This document shows, one piece after another, positions 50,474 to 60,110 of a stretch of DNA of 64,000 nucleotides (position 1 is its first letter; each line of letters starts with the position of its first letter). A program made the translations under genes and the position numbers. Under the pieces are notes generated by a model. That model worked only from the letters and a program-made list of their open reading frames with translations. It was not told where the DNA came from and ran no database searches. This stretch comes from Nitrospirota bacterium (GTDB lineage: Bacteria > Nitrospirota > UBA9217): assembly GCA_020052615.1 (NCBI GenBank), contig JAGVOT010000115.1, positions 1-64,000 of the forward strand. Direction: 5' to 3'.

Positions 50474-51501
50474 TGAACGCTAAGTCCTTGTTCCCCGAGA
50501 TCGACCCGGTCGCAGCTTTCCCACACCTGCTCTGCCAGTTGCGCCAGACGATCGGCGGCCCGGTACAGGACGGAATGGTCCCCTTCCTGCAGGATCCTAT
50601 CGCAGACCTTTTCGAGCATCAAGGTGAAATGATCGGCAGGGGGGACCGAAACAACGCTGCTGACGCCGCCGGTTGTGAGCTGTATGGTATTGGCAAGGTC
50701 GGCCGGTGTCGTATAGGCCCGGTCGACCCTGAGCCTGCCTTGTTCCCCGACGATCTCATACCAGCATTCGTACTGCTGTTCAAAGCCGATCGAGAACAGG
50801 AAACGTTCCTTGCGATCGGTCACGGCGCTTGCGGTCATGGCAACGTTCAATCCGTTCCTGAAGAACGCGCGTCCGTTGAACCGGTAGTCGCTTCCTTCCA
50901 GGAAAAAGAGCGCCGCGCTCAGGGGATAACGGGCCTGGTCCAGGAACGCCCCGCCGCCCTCGGCCGGTTTCATCCTGAAGCCTTCGCGGTCCTGAAGCAA
51001 AAAGCCGAAGGAGGTCCGCAGTTCCCTGATCTTGCCGATCACCCCCGATGCGATCATGTCCTTGACCATCCGGTGCTGGGGGTGATGGAGATACATGATA
51101 TTCTCGTACAGCAGAAGACCCTTTTGTCCGGCATATGCGGTCAACCGCTTCACCGAACCGGGGGACAGCGCCAGGGGTTTTTCGCAGATGACATGCTTGC
51201 CGTGCTCCAGCGCCTTCATGACCCATTCTTCATGCAGGTGGTTCGGCAGCGAGATATAGACCAGCTCGGTCTTGTCCCCGGCAAGGAGATCGTCGTAGTG
51301 TGCGGTGTCATAGTCGGCTGCGGGATACCAGCTCTTCGCTTTTTCAGGATCCCTGCTCGCGACAACGGACAGGGACGCGTTTCCTGCCTTCTGAAGCGCC
51401 GGCACGAACCGCCTGCGGGCGATGTCGGAGCATCCCAGGATACCGATGCGGATGCGCCGTCCCGCTTTCATGCGTCCCCGTCCCTGCGGAACGCCATTCA
51501 T
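50470..51501 (-). CDS. Gfo/Idh/MocA-family NAD(P)-dependent sugar oxidoreductase
   Basis: The N-terminal Rossmann fold reads IRIGILGCSDIARRRFVPAL and is followed by HVICEKPLALSPG, the EKP catalytic-lysine motif. The C-terminal half is the usual open beta sheet (VFFLEGSDYRF-like region and RLRVDRAYTTP). In antibiotic deoxysugar pathways this family provides the 3-ketoreductase acting right after the 2,3-dehydratase. Possible starts are 51561, 51501 and 51471; I chose 51501 for its preceding AGGGG. The first overlaps the dehydratase stop. Confidence 0.85.
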   Translation of the reverse strand: MNGVPQGRGRMKAGRRIRIGILGCSDIARRRFVPALQKAGNASLSVVASRDPEKAKSWYPAADYDTAHYDDLLAGDKTELVYISLPNHLHEEWVMKALEHGKHVICEKPLALSPGSVKRLTAYAGQKGLLLYENIMYLHHPQHRMVKDMIASGVIGKIRELRTSFGFLLQDREGFRMKPAEGGGAFLDQARYPLSAALFFLEGSDYRFNGRAFFRNGLNVAMTASAVTDRKERFLFSIGFEQQYECWYEIVGEQGRLRVDRAYTTPADLANTIQLTTGGVSSVVSVPPADHFTLMLEKVCDRILQEGDHSVLYRAADRLAQLAEQVWESCDRVDLGEQGLSVQ

Positions 51502-51548
51502 TCCTGCCCCTGCCGATGGTCCGGCATCGGGCAGGTGAGGATATCCGG

Positions 51549-53111
51549 TCAGATCAGACATGCCAATATGCTGCGGGCACAGGAGTTCACCTGCTCTCCC
51601 ATGTTCAGCAGAAACCGCAGCTCGTCCGCTGTCAGCCACCGGAAATCCCGGGGGACCTCGAGATCCAGATGCTCCGGCAGCATCAGGATGCGGTGGACGT
51701 GTTCCTCACGGTAGAACCGTGCGCCCTCCTCGGATTGCCGGGTCTCGGCATAAAGCGTGAACTGGCCGGGCTTCAGGAATTCATTGAAGAGGAACGGTTT
51801 AGACAGCTTCTCATTGTCCAGATAGTTCTCCTGGGTAAACTGCACGGTCGGGGCAAGCTGGATCGTGGCGCGGTTGCCGACCTCCGCTTTCGCCTGCATA
51901 AGGAACTCAGGTCCGTTCAGTCCCCTGCGCACCAGAAGGCCGATGATGCCGGTCGAGATATTATCCAGGATCGGCTGGCACCAGGAAGCGACTTCCCTGC
52001 CGCTCGACGTGATATGCAGACCGACGATGGTGAAATAACGATGCCTGCGATAGACGAGGTGCCCGTTGCCGTTGAAATGCCAGTCGCGAAGCAATTTCAG
52101 AGGCACTCGCTGCTGGAACATGTGGTTTCCTGACTTCATGTCGTCGATCCACTGGACCAGGTCGGCGTAGGACCGCCAGGACCCGTCCGCGAATACGCGC
52201 GGGTCGATTGTTTCCCTCGACAGTGGCTCCGAACACCACCCGGCACCCGTTTCCCGCTGCGGCCCCTTTCCCGCCTTCGTCTCCGCCGGCCGGTCGACGG
52301 CATTGGGGATCCGTCCGGAAAATAGGCCTGCGAGCACGCTCCGGCAGCACGCGTTCATGACATTATCCATCCGGATCAGGCGGCTGATCTGTCGAAGGGT
52401 CAGCCAGATGAAGCCTTCCGGCAAGGTCTGGATCTCCCCTTCATTGACCTGGATGATCATGTTCCTGTTCGATTTGAAAAGGAACCGCCCCCCGTCCTCG
52501 GTCTGCAATTTTGCGAAGACGATGCGCTCTTTCGGCGGATCGAGAAAATAGGAGACGAAGGGGGGAAGACTGCCTCCGTGAACGCCGGTGTAATTGCTGT
52601 AGGTGGCCTGCACCGTCGGAGACAGCTGGACCGCATGGATCGTGCCCGGCTCTGCCTTCGCTTGCAGACAGAAATGAAGAACGCCGCCGATCTTCATGGC
52701 AAGAATGCCCAGAATGCCGATCTCCGGCTGGTCGATGATCGGCTGGTCCCACTCAAGCTCGCCGGCGTTGGTGCGGTGCCTGGCCTTGACGCCGGTGATC
52801 GAAAAAAATTTCCCTGACACGTGGACGATGTTCCCCGTTTGCGCATCGATCTGCCAGCCTTCGGCGCGATCAAGCGGGATGATCGTGGTTTCGAGGAGAC
52901 CGGATGTCCTGCGATGCTTGATCCACCGGTCCACTTCGTCGTCGGAATGCAGGGCCTGCTCGATCGTCCGGGAAACAACCAGGTCGACGGCGGTCTCCGT
53001 GGCGCCAGGGGATGCAGGATGCCCCTTGTCTGGCTGGGCGTCCGACATCTGCCGCAGGACCTCTTCGCGGCGGCATTGCACCGCTTCCGGGATATGAGCA
53101 CTGATCGTCAT
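51549..53111 (-). CDS. NDP-hexose 2,3-dehydratase (EvaA/TylX3-like)
   Basis: The 520-residue protein is made of two homologous halves, each with a QP(I/D)(I/L)D...GI(I/L)G core and a late WLT-R-I/L-MN...C-RS block (WLTLRQISRLIRMDNVMN in the first, WLTADELRFLLNMGEQVN in the second). This duplicated architecture is typical of dTDP-4-keto-6-deoxyhexose 2,3-dehydratases, which remove the C2 hydroxyl and yield a 3,4-diketo sugar. Such enzymes are best known from antibiotic producers. Family identification is firm; the exact NDP-sugar is not. Confidence 0.85.
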   Translation of the reverse strand: MTISAHIPEAVQCRREEVLRQMSDAQPDKGHPASPGATETAVDLVVSRTIEQALHSDDEVDRWIKHRRTSGLLETTIIPLDRAEGWQIDAQTGNIVHVSGKFFSITGVKARHRTNAGELEWDQPIIDQPEIGILGILAMKIGGVLHFCLQAKAEPGTIHAVQLSPTVQATYSNYTGVHGGSLPPFVSYFLDPPKERIVFAKLQTEDGGRFLFKSNRNMIIQVNEGEIQTLPEGFIWLTLRQISRLIRMDNVMNACCRSVLAGLFSGRIPNAVDRPAETKAGKGPQRETGAGWCSEPLSRETIDPRVFADGSWRSYADLVQWIDDMKSGNHMFQQRVPLKLLRDWHFNGNGHLVYRRHRYFTIVGLHITSSGREVASWCQPILDNISTGIIGLLVRRGLNGPEFLMQAKAEVGNRATIQLAPTVQFTQENYLDNEKLSKPFLFNEFLKPGQFTLYAETRQSEEGARFYREEHVHRILMLPEHLDLEVPRDFRWLTADELRFLLNMGEQVNSCARSILACLI

Positions 53112-53115
53112 GACG

Positions 53116-54081
53116 TCACCGTTCCTTCAAATAGGCGATATGATCGGACGCCTTCCTTGTCGACGATAGTCGTTCGCGGACCACGAACTGGGGATCGCGG
53201 CTGAACGACAGATAGAGCCGCCCGATGTATTCACCGACAATGCTGATCGCCAGAAGGATCATGCCGCGGAACACTACGTTCGCGAACATGAGCGATTCGT
53301 AATCCGTCAATCGGGCATGCATGCCGACATCGTCATACGCCTTGATCGCCCCGTACACAGCACCGACGACGACGAGCAGAAGTCCGATCATTCCGATGAG
53401 ACGCAACGGCACCATCGAGTAGCTCATGACCATGTTCCCCCAGAGCCCGATCAGCTTGCCGAAGGTGTAGCCTGACCTGCTGGACGCGCGCACAGCATGT
53501 TCGATGCGGACGGCCCCGATGTTGTCCGTGATCCTTAGAATGATCCCGTCGAGGTAAGGTTCGGGTTCGGCATGTTTGACGATCTCCTTCACAAGGAACC
53601 GGTTCAGGGCTTTAAAACTCGAAAGGTAGAGGCCCTTCGGTTTTTTCAATACCATGCCGGCCATCATATTGTTGAACCGGCTTCCGAAATTCCGATACCA
53701 TGCGTCCCTTTTTGCATCGTACTGCGCGTATACGACGTCATACCCCCTGGACAGCTCCTCGACAAGCTTTCCCACCTCGGAGGGCGGATTTTGAAAATCA
53801 TCGTCCATGACAACGCAATACTCTCCGGAAGCATGGTTCAGTCCCGCCATGACGGCGCTGTGTTCCCCGAAGTTTTTCGCCAGTTTGAGATAGGTGATCG
53901 TATCGGGATAGTGCTCATGCAGGTTTCGGCATACAACATCCGAACTGTCCCTGCTGCCGTCGTTCACGAGTACGATCTCGAGCCGATAGCTGCTCGCGTA
54001 GAGATTAATGAGTGAAGTGGAGAGATGACCGACCGTCTTCTCCGAATTAAAGACGGGAATCACAATGGATAGCGTTTTCAT
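53116..54081 (-). CDS. Family 2 glycosyltransferase with two C-terminal membrane helices (DPM1/ArnC type)
   Basis: The 321-residue protein begins LSIVIPVFNSEKTVGHL. NDGSRDSS and MDDDFQNPP hold the nucleotide and metal sites, and PYLDGIILRITDNIG lies near the acceptor site. Two membrane helices (about residues 230-255 and 265-290) end the protein. Enzymes of this kind load a sugar onto a polyprenyl phosphate or use a lipid acceptor. It probably transfers the deoxysugar made by the following genes to a membrane-bound carrier for surface polymers. It is the first gene of the deoxysugar operon. Confidence 0.88.
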   Translation of the reverse strand: MKTLSIVIPVFNSEKTVGHLSTSLINLYASSYRLEIVLVNDGSRDSSDVVCRNLHEHYPDTITYLKLAKNFGEHSAVMAGLNHASGEYCVVMDDDFQNPPSEVGKLVEELSRGYDVVYAQYDAKRDAWYRNFGSRFNNMMAGMVLKKPKGLYLSSFKALNRFLVKEIVKHAEPEPYLDGIILRITDNIGAVRIEHAVRASSRSGYTFGKLIGLWGNMVMSYSMVPLRLIGMIGLLLVVVGAVYGAIKAYDDVGMHARLTDYESLMFANVVFRGMILLAISIVGEYIGRLYLSFSRDPQFVVRERLSSTRKASDHIAYLKER

Positions 54082-54258
54082 CGTTAATGCACCCTCTTCG
54101 GCCCCCTGGAGCGGCGGCGTTCACCGAACGACTTGCCGCCGGTTCCGGACGGGCATCGGAACACGGCACGCCGTAAACGTTCTGCTGCGAGCGCCGGTCC
54201 GCTTTCGTCAGGGACTCTGTTGAGCCGATTTGCCGTTATTGTCACCGGGTGGTGATGA

Positions 54259-54717
54259 TTACGATATAAAAGAGGGGGGCGAGAGGCCGGTTCTGAGGGA
54301 GTAATAGCCGTCAGCGTGACGGTGCGCCATGTCAAGGGGGATCTCGTTCGTGCACGGGACGGCCGCAGGAGGTTCGACCTCACGTGAGGCAAAGTCGCTC
54401 TGCTTAAGAGGCGGCTGCACCAGATACGATTTATTGTTCACCTCGCGCTTCTTCTTGACAAGCACGAGATCCTCGTCCTGCGGTGCCTGCACGAGCCGGC
54501 CGCTGCGGGCGGCGCCGATGTCCCGGCCTTCATCGACGAATGAGCCAAGCAGGACATTCAGCCAGAAGATCCCCATTTCTGCGTGATGTTGAGAAGCGTA
54601 TTGCAGTCCATTCACGCTGTGCGATTCGGGGAGGATCGCGTAGATCGGCGACAGCGCATATACGCTGTAGCAGAGCAGCGTGATCGTCCGGCTCTTTTGA
54701 ATGATCCCTTGCAGCAT
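54259..54717 (-). CDS. Small exported protein with C-terminal TGLSPP motif
   Basis: From the ATG at 54717 the protein has 152 residues, with a short hydrophobic leader (ITLLCYSVYALSPIYAI), a polar middle with LVLVKKKREV near residue 80 and the ending DGYYSLRTGLSPPSFIS. The KKKR block and the GYY...GLSPP ending match the protein at 40112-40534, which is otherwise divergent. I do not recognise a described family. It sits upstream of the deoxysugar operon and is separated from it by about 180 bases. Confidence 0.55.
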   Translation of the reverse strand: MLQGIIQKSRTITLLCYSVYALSPIYAILPESHSVNGLQYASQHHAEMGIFWLNVLLGSFVDEGRDIGAARSGRLVQAPQDEDLVLVKKKREVNNKSYLVQPPLKQSDFASREVEPPAAVPCTNEIPLDMAHRHADGYYSLRTGLSPPSFIS

Positions 54718-54876
54718 GTGCGGATTGTACCTCTCTCCCGCTTGAATTTCAAGGGTAATCATGACCCTTGCCGTTCGCAATATTCGTTCCCGGCCGGCCC
54801 GTCCCCGGTCACGTTGGATATCCGCTGTGATCCCACGACAGGTCACCGCTGGACGATCGACGCAATGAAATAATCA

Positions 54877-54908
54877 TAAAAAAAGGGCCGGGATGATTCC
54901 CGGCCCTG
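54877..54908 (-). terminator. Terminator after acs
   Basis: CAGGGCCGGGAATCATCCCG continuing into GCCCTTTTTTT on the minus strand: a perfect GC-rich stem with a U run. It nearly matches the terminator at 15387-15415. Confidence 0.9.
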
Positions 54909-54938
54909 TGTGCGCCTGCAAATAAGATACTCCTGATC

Positions 54939-56921
54939 TTACAGTTTGCCCTTCACCAGCGAAGCCACCACCGACGGATCGGCCAGGGTCGAGGTGTCGC
55001 CAAGCTCGTCGACCTGGTTGTGGGCTATCTTGCGCAGGATGCGCCGCATGATCTTGCCGCTCCGCGTCTTCGGGAGGCCGGGCGCGAACTGCAGCTTGTC
55101 GGGAGTCGCGATGGGGCCGATGACCGTACGGACGTGGCCGACCAGGATCTTCTTGAGGTCGTCGCTCGGCGTCTGGCCGTCCTTGAGCGTCACGTACACG
55201 TAGATGCCCTCTCCCTTGATGTCGTGGGGGTATCCAACCACCGCGGCCTCTGCCACGGCCGCATGGGAGACCAGCGCGGACTCCACCTCGGCGGTGCCGA
55301 GACGGTGGCCCGAGACGTTGATGACGTCATCGACGCGGCCCATGAGCCAGTAATCGCCGTCCTCGTCGACCCGCGCGCCGTCACCGGTGAAGTAGACGCC
55401 CGGGTAGGTCGAGAAATAGACCTCCTTGATGCGCTTGTTCTCCGGGTCGCCGTAGGTGCCGCGGAGCATGCCCGGCCAGGGCTTCTCGATGACGAGTTTG
55501 CCGCCTTCGTTCACGCCGGCGGGTTTGCCGTCGTCCTTCACGACCCGGGGAACCACGCCGAAGAAGGGCCTGGTCGCCGAGCCTGGCTTGGTGGTCATGG
55601 CGCCCGGAAGCGGCGTGATCAGGATGCCGCCCGTCTCGGTCTGCCACCACGTGTCCACGATGGGAAGCTTCTCGCGGCCCACGTTCTTGTGGTACCACAT
55701 CCAGGCTTCCGGATTGATGGGCTCGCCCACCGAACCCAGGACCTTGAGGGAAGACAGGTCGTGGCTCGTGACCCACTTCTCCCCTTCCTTCATCAGGGCG
55801 CGGATGGCCGTGGGCGCCGTGTAGAAGATGTTCACGCGGTGCTTGTCCACGATGTCCCAGAACCGGCCGGGATTCGGATAGCTCGGGATGCCTTCGAACA
55901 TGATGCTGGTCGCGCCGTTCGAGAGCGGGCCGTAGACGATGTAGCTGTGGCCCGTGACCCACCCGATGTCGGCGGTGCAGAAGTGGATGTCTTCGTCATG
56001 ATAATCGAAAATGTACCGGAACGACAGGTTGGTGTACAGCATGTACCCGGCCGTGGTATGCAGCACGCCCTTGGGCTTGCCCGTTGATCCGGAGGTGTAG
56101 AGGATGAAGAGCGGATCCTCGGCGTCCATCTTCTCGGGCTCGCAGTACAGCCCGATATCGGCGGCGTTCACTTCTTCATGCCACCATGTGTCGCGGCCGG
56201 GCTCCATGGGCATCTTGCCCGTCGCGCGTTTGACGACGATGACGGTCTTGATCGTCGGGCACTCGTTCAAGGCCTCGTCGGCGTTGGCCTTGAGCGCCAC
56301 GAACTTGCCGCCCCGCATACCCTCGTCGGCGGTGATGAGCAGCGTCGACTGGCAGTCCTGGATGCGGTCGATCATGGACTTGGCGGAGAACCCGCCGAAA
56401 ATGATGGAATGGATGGCGCCGATGCGGGCGCAGGCCAGCATGGAGATCGCGAGCTCGGGGATCATGGGCAGATAGATCGTCACCCGGTCGCCCTTTTTGA
56501 TGCCCTTCTTCTTCAGCACGTTGGCGAAGCGGTTCACTTCCATGTACAGCTGCTGGTACGTGAAGGTCCTGTACTCGCCGCCGTCGGACTCCCAGATGAG
56601 CGCAGCCTTGTTCCGCGTGGCCGTGTTGACGAACCGGTCGAGGCACTGCACCGACGCGTTCAGCTTGCCGCCCTGGAACCACTTGATGTAGGGCTTGTGG
56701 AAATCGTAGTCCAGCACCTTGTCCCACTTCTTATACCACGTCAGGTTCTTCTCCGCCTGCTCGCCCCAGAACTTGTCCGGGTCGTCGACGGACTGCTTGT
56801 ACATCTTCTCGTACTCCTTCATGCTCTTGATGTGCGCCTTCTCGCTGAACGCCTTCGACGGCGGGAACGTACGCTTCTCCGTCGAAAGGACTTCAATGCC
56901 CTTCTTTTCTTCCTTTGCCAT
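54939..56921 (-). CDS. acs: Acetyl-CoA synthetase
   Basis: AAGGAGG precedes the ATG. The 660-residue ANL enzyme has [18 protein letters not shown] (the adenylate P-loop), WWQTETGG (acetate pocket) and the C-terminal [16 protein letters not shown] with the catalytic lysine that is commonly acetylated. It makes acetyl-CoA from acetate, ATP and CoA in two half-reactions. The symporter and DUF4212 genes upstream supply acetate or another monocarboxylate. Length is normal for Acs. Confidence 0.96.
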   Translation of the reverse strand: MAKEEKKGIEVLSTEKRTFPPSKAFSEKAHIKSMKEYEKMYKQSVDDPDKFWGEQAEKNLTWYKKWDKVLDYDFHKPYIKWFQGGKLNASVQCLDRFVNTATRNKAALIWESDGGEYRTFTYQQLYMEVNRFANVLKKKGIKKGDRVTIYLPMIPELAISMLACARIGAIHSIIFGGFSAKSMIDRIQDCQSTLLITADEGMRGGKFVALKANADEALNECPTIKTVIVVKRATGKMPMEPGRDTWWHEEVNAADIGLYCEPEKMDAEDPLFILYTSGSTGKPKGVLHTTAGYMLYTNLSFRYIFDYHDEDIHFCTADIGWVTGHSYIVYGPLSNGATSIMFEGIPSYPNPGRFWDIVDKHRVNIFYTAPTAIRALMKEGEKWVTSHDLSSLKVLGSVGEPINPEAWMWYHKNVGREKLPIVDTWWQTETGGILITPLPGAMTTKPGSATRPFFGVVPRVVKDDGKPAGVNEGGKLVIEKPWPGMLRGTYGDPENKRIKEVYFSTYPGVYFTGDGARVDEDGDYWLMGRVDDVINVSGHRLGTAEVESALVSHAAVAEAAVVGYPHDIKGEGIYVYVTLKDGQTPSDDLKKILVGHVRTVIGPIATPDKLQFAPGLPKTRSGKIMRRILRKIAHNQVDELGDTSTLADPSVVASLVKGKL

Positions 56922-57231
56922 TCGGTATCCTCCTTATAAGGTGATAGTATTCCGTATGATCAACAGTTGACCTGCAGATACAGTTATCCCTCAATCGCTC
57001 GTTCCCGGATCAGGGCGCGGTTCACCTGCATCCTATTACGTACATGACTGATGGCCTTTTGGCGGGAATGCCGCAGTGGTCCAGCAACACGTGCCTTGCT
57101 TCCTCGCCTGGTACCGCGGATTCCTCAATGCCCTCTACACACAACGTGCATCGTCCCCGGGAAGGGAAACGATGCATCGCGCAACAGATATGATTATACC
57201 AGAACCGCTATGATACGTCCCTTTCGCCCGC
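56922..57231. other. acs leader region, no gene seen
   Basis: The 310 bases between the YggT-like gene and acs carry no convincing reading frame. Near acs the sequence is AT-richer and holds its ribosome-binding site; I could not pick a clear promoter or a sigma54 site. Confidence 0.4.
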
Positions 57232-57543
57232 TCATTTCGGTAACGGAGGGGTAAAGAATAAGATCAGGGCAAGCCGAAGTATGATAATGAAGAAGAAAGA
57301 AAAGAACGGAATGCAGCCCCCGATAGCGCCCCACAAGGTCCCCTGCTTTTCCGGCGGCACGACCGCAAAAGGTACGACAGCTCTCACCACCCGGTATACC
57401 GGATCGGTAACCTTCCGGAACATACCGATGATAACATTATCTTTTTTTGTACCGATCATCAGCGTCACGATGATCCTTCCGAGGATCATCCACATAAGGA
57501 AAGAGAGGGTGTAGTTGATTATTTGAAAGACGTATATGTTCAT
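57232..57543 (-). CDS. YggT-like small membrane protein
   Basis: The 103-residue protein has two membrane helices: YTLSFLMWMILGRIIVTLMI and a C-terminal FFSFFFIIILRLALILFF. FRKVTDPVYRVVRAVVP between them is the typical YggT loop with TDP. YggT proteins are thought to shape the envelope or protect against osmotic shock, but the role is not settled. It lies between the symporter and acs genes, about 200 bases after the symporter stop. Confidence 0.7.
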   Translation of the reverse strand: MNIYVFQIINYTLSFLMWMILGRIIVTLMIGTKKDNVIIGMFRKVTDPVYRVVRAVVPFAVVPPEKQGTLWGAIGGCIPFFSFFFIIILRLALILFFTPPLPK

Positions 57544-57589
57544 GAATGCTCCGGTTGTTTCCCTGCAAACTTAGAGACAATGCTCATTT

Positions 57590-57662
57590 CACCGCGAAGC
57601 CGCGAAGAACGCGAGGGGATCATTTCCAGTACCCCTTCACGGTCTTTGTGCCTTGGCGGTTC
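57590..57662. repeat. CGCGAAG-type dispersed repeat, second copy
   Basis: ACCGCGAAGCCGCGAAGAAC on the left and GTCTTTGTGCCTTGGCGGTT on the right form imperfect inverted arms. It is related to 16707-16814. It separates the symporter and YggT-like genes. Confidence 0.5.
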
Positions 57663-57689
57663 TCATTCTTTTCTTTTTTGGATCAAGAA

Positions 57690-57722
57690 AGCAGGCAGCC
57701 CCGCCCATGCGGGGCTGCCTGC
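57690..57722 (-). terminator. Strong terminator after the symporter gene
   Basis: GCAGGCAGCCCCGC and its complement form a perfect 14-bp stem with a 4-base loop, followed on the minus strand by TTTCTT. Transcription of the symporter operon should end here. Confidence 0.85.
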
Positions 57723-57739
57723 GAAAATGAACGGCAGGT

Positions 57740-59737
57740 TTACTCCTGAACTCCCGCAGACGCGCCCTTCGGGATGCGGACGCTTTCCACGAAGTCCTGC
57801 ATCTCCTGGCTCGGCGGCGCCGTCATGCGCGACACCGCGAAGTTCACGATGAATCCGAGCGGTATGCCGAAGAGCCCCGACGAGATGGTCTTGATGCCCC
57901 AGATGTCGAGGCCGTAGAACCGGCTGCCGACCATGTAGATCACGCAGGACAGGAAGCCCACATACATGCCGGCGAGAGCGCCGGCCTTGTTGGCCCGCTT
58001 GTCCCAGATGCCCATGACGAGCGCCGGAAAGAACGATGCCGCGGCAATGGAGAACGCCCAGGCAACGAGCTCCACGATGATCGTGATCTTGTAGGTGGCC
58101 ACCCAGGCGGAGATGAGGGCCGTGACCACGAGCAGGGTGCGCGAGATCGCCAGCCGCTTGGTGATCGACGCGTGCTGGTCGATCATCTTGTAGTACAGGT
58201 CATGGGACAGCGCGTTGGAGATGGTCAGGAGCAGACCGTCTGCAGTTGACAGGGCAGCGGCCAGGCCGCCCGCAGCCACAAGGCCGGAGATCACGTAGGG
58301 AAGGCCGGCGATCTCGGGCATGGCAAGCACGATGGCGTCGGGAGCGATGGTCAGCTCATACCACTGCAGGATGCCGTCGGCGTTGATGTCGGTGAACGAC
58401 ACCAGTCCGACCTTGCCCCAGTTCGCCATCCACGCCGGAAGCTGGGCGATGGGCAGGCCGACGATGTTCGACAGCACTTCGCTCCGGCCGAACGCTGCGA
58501 CTGCCGGCGCGGTGAAGTAGAGCAGGAAGATGAAGAAGAGCGACCAGCCCACGGACATGCGCGCGTCCTTCACCGACGGAACGGTGTAGTACCGCATCAG
58601 GATGTGAGGAAGGCCGGCGGTGCCCACCATGAGGCAGAAGGTGAGCGCCAGCATGTTCTTGGCGTCGAGCCGCGCGAACGGTTCGAGGTAGGGCTTCATC
58701 GGCTTGGACTTGCCTGCAGCAGCCCCCTTGGCAGCAGTCCACTTGGTTTTCGCGTCCTCGGCATCCGCCGGAAGTCCTTTGAGCGCCTTCTCGAGTTTTT
58801 CCTTGTCCGCCGGAGTTGCAGCGGCCGCTATCTTGGCGTTCAGGTCGGCCTTCTTCGCATCGAGGCTGCCGGGAAGGCCCTTGATGTCGGCATCGAGATC
58901 AGCGGCCTTCTGCTTCCAGAGGCCCATGACTTCGATTTCCTTGGCATCGGCGTTGATCGCCTTTTCCCGGGCGTCGATCTTCTGGAGCGCCTGACCATAG
59001 GCGATCTCGGAGATCGGGTTGCCCGTGGTCTTGAAGGACATCACCGTTGGCGGGATCAGGTAGGCCACGATCAGGATGATGTACTGGGCCACCTGCGTCC
59101 AGGTGACGGCCTTCATGCCGCCGAGCATGGAGCAGACCAGGATGCCGCCGAGTCCCACGAACACGCCGACCGAGAAGTCGAGGTTCAGGAACCGGGACAT
59201 GATGATGCCCACGCCCGTGACCTGCGCGATCAGGTAGGTGAACGACGCCGTGATGGCCGCGATGATGCCGATGGAACGGGCGGCGTTGCCGCCGTACCGG
59301 GCGCCGAGGAAGTCAGGGATGGTGTACTGGCCGAACTTCCGGAGGTAGGGGCCGAGGAACACGGCGAGCAGCACGTAGCCGCCGGTCCAGCCCATGATGT
59401 AGGCCAGGCCGTCATAGCCCAGGGTGAAGATGGTGCCGGCCATGCCGATGAACGAGGCCGCGGACATCCAGTCCGAGCCCGTCGCCATGCCGTTGAAGAA
59501 CGCCGGGACCGAGCGGCCGGCAACGTAATACTCCGAGACCTTGGCCGTGCGCGACAGGATGCCGATCATGGCGTAGAGGCCGATGGTCACTGCCATGTAC
59601 ACGTAGCCGATGGACTTCGGCGTCATGCCGAAGAATGCTTCGCCCAGCCCGAGCAGGATGACGAAGACGATGAAGCCTACGGTATAGATCCCGTAGATCT
59701 TGCCCAGGTTGTCAAGAAATCCGCCTTTCATAGCCAT
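57740..59737 (-). CDS. Sodium:solute symporter, acetate-permease group (SSS family)
   Basis: The 665-residue protein has about 13 helices with SSS blocks YYVAGRSVPAFFNGMATGSD, GYDGLAYIMGWTGGYVLLA and FLGARYGGNAARS. Between two helices (about residues 235-345) it carries an unusual insert rich in Ala, Lys, Asp and Leu (KADLNAKIAAAATPADKEKL), probably a coiled coil. Together with the DUF4212 subunit it imports acetate or a related monocarboxylate with Na+. It starts one base after the DUF4212 stop. Confidence 0.93.
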   Translation of the reverse strand: MAMKGGFLDNLGKIYGIYTVGFIVFVILLGLGEAFFGMTPKSIGYVYMAVTIGLYAMIGILSRTAKVSEYYVAGRSVPAFFNGMATGSDWMSAASFIGMAGTIFTLGYDGLAYIMGWTGGYVLLAVFLGPYLRKFGQYTIPDFLGARYGGNAARSIGIIAAITASFTYLIAQVTGVGIIMSRFLNLDFSVGVFVGLGGILVCSMLGGMKAVTWTQVAQYIILIVAYLIPPTVMSFKTTGNPISEIAYGQALQKIDAREKAINADAKEIEVMGLWKQKAADLDADIKGLPGSLDAKKADLNAKIAAAATPADKEKLEKALKGLPADAEDAKTKWTAAKGAAAGKSKPMKPYLEPFARLDAKNMLALTFCLMVGTAGLPHILMRYYTVPSVKDARMSVGWSLFFIFLLYFTAPAVAAFGRSEVLSNIVGLPIAQLPAWMANWGKVGLVSFTDINADGILQWYELTIAPDAIVLAMPEIAGLPYVISGLVAAGGLAAALSTADGLLLTISNALSHDLYYKMIDQHASITKRLAISRTLLVVTALISAWVATYKITIIVELVAWAFSIAAASFFPALVMGIWDKRANKAGALAGMYVGFLSCVIYMVGSRFYGLDIWGIKTISSGLFGIPLGFIVNFAVSRMTAPPSQEMQDFVESVRIPKGASAGVQE

Positions 59738-59738
59738 G

Positions 59739-60020
59739 CTATTCTTCCTCCTCTTCCACGCCGTATTCCTTGTCAGCCGCGTTCATCTTGATGGCATACC
59801 AGAAGATCAGGATCACGAAGATGATCAGCGATCCCTGTGCGCCCATGTAGTAGCCGAAGGGAAACCCGGCGATCACGATCTTGTCCAGCTGCGGCGCGAA
59901 GAAGATCGCCACGTAGGTCACCACGAACCAGATGACCATGACGATCGTCGTGAGCCGCACGTTGTACGACCAATATGCTTTCAACTTCTCTTTATCAAGA
60001 CCTGCTAATTCCTTAGCCAT
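59739..60020 (-). CDS. DUF4212 small subunit of the sodium:solute symporter
   Basis: The 93-residue protein has two membrane helices (LTTIVMVIWFVVTYVAIFFA and a second with GSLIIFVILIFWYAIKM) and an acidic tail. The LKAYWSYNVRLT start and FPFGYYMGAQGS link are typical of DUF4212. It always pairs with a symporter of the type encoded next. GGAGGAGG precedes its ATG. It probably stabilises or gates the transporter. Confidence 0.93.
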   Translation of the reverse strand: MAKELAGLDKEKLKAYWSYNVRLTTIVMVIWFVVTYVAIFFAPQLDKIVIAGFPFGYYMGAQGSLIIFVILIFWYAIKMNAADKEYGVEEEEE

Positions 60021-60110
60021 ACTGCCTCCTCCTTAATGATAGTAGGATTGTAATCCCTGAACCTTGAAACAGCTGCATTGTGAATGTTTATTCCTTTCAC
60101 CTCCTCCCCC

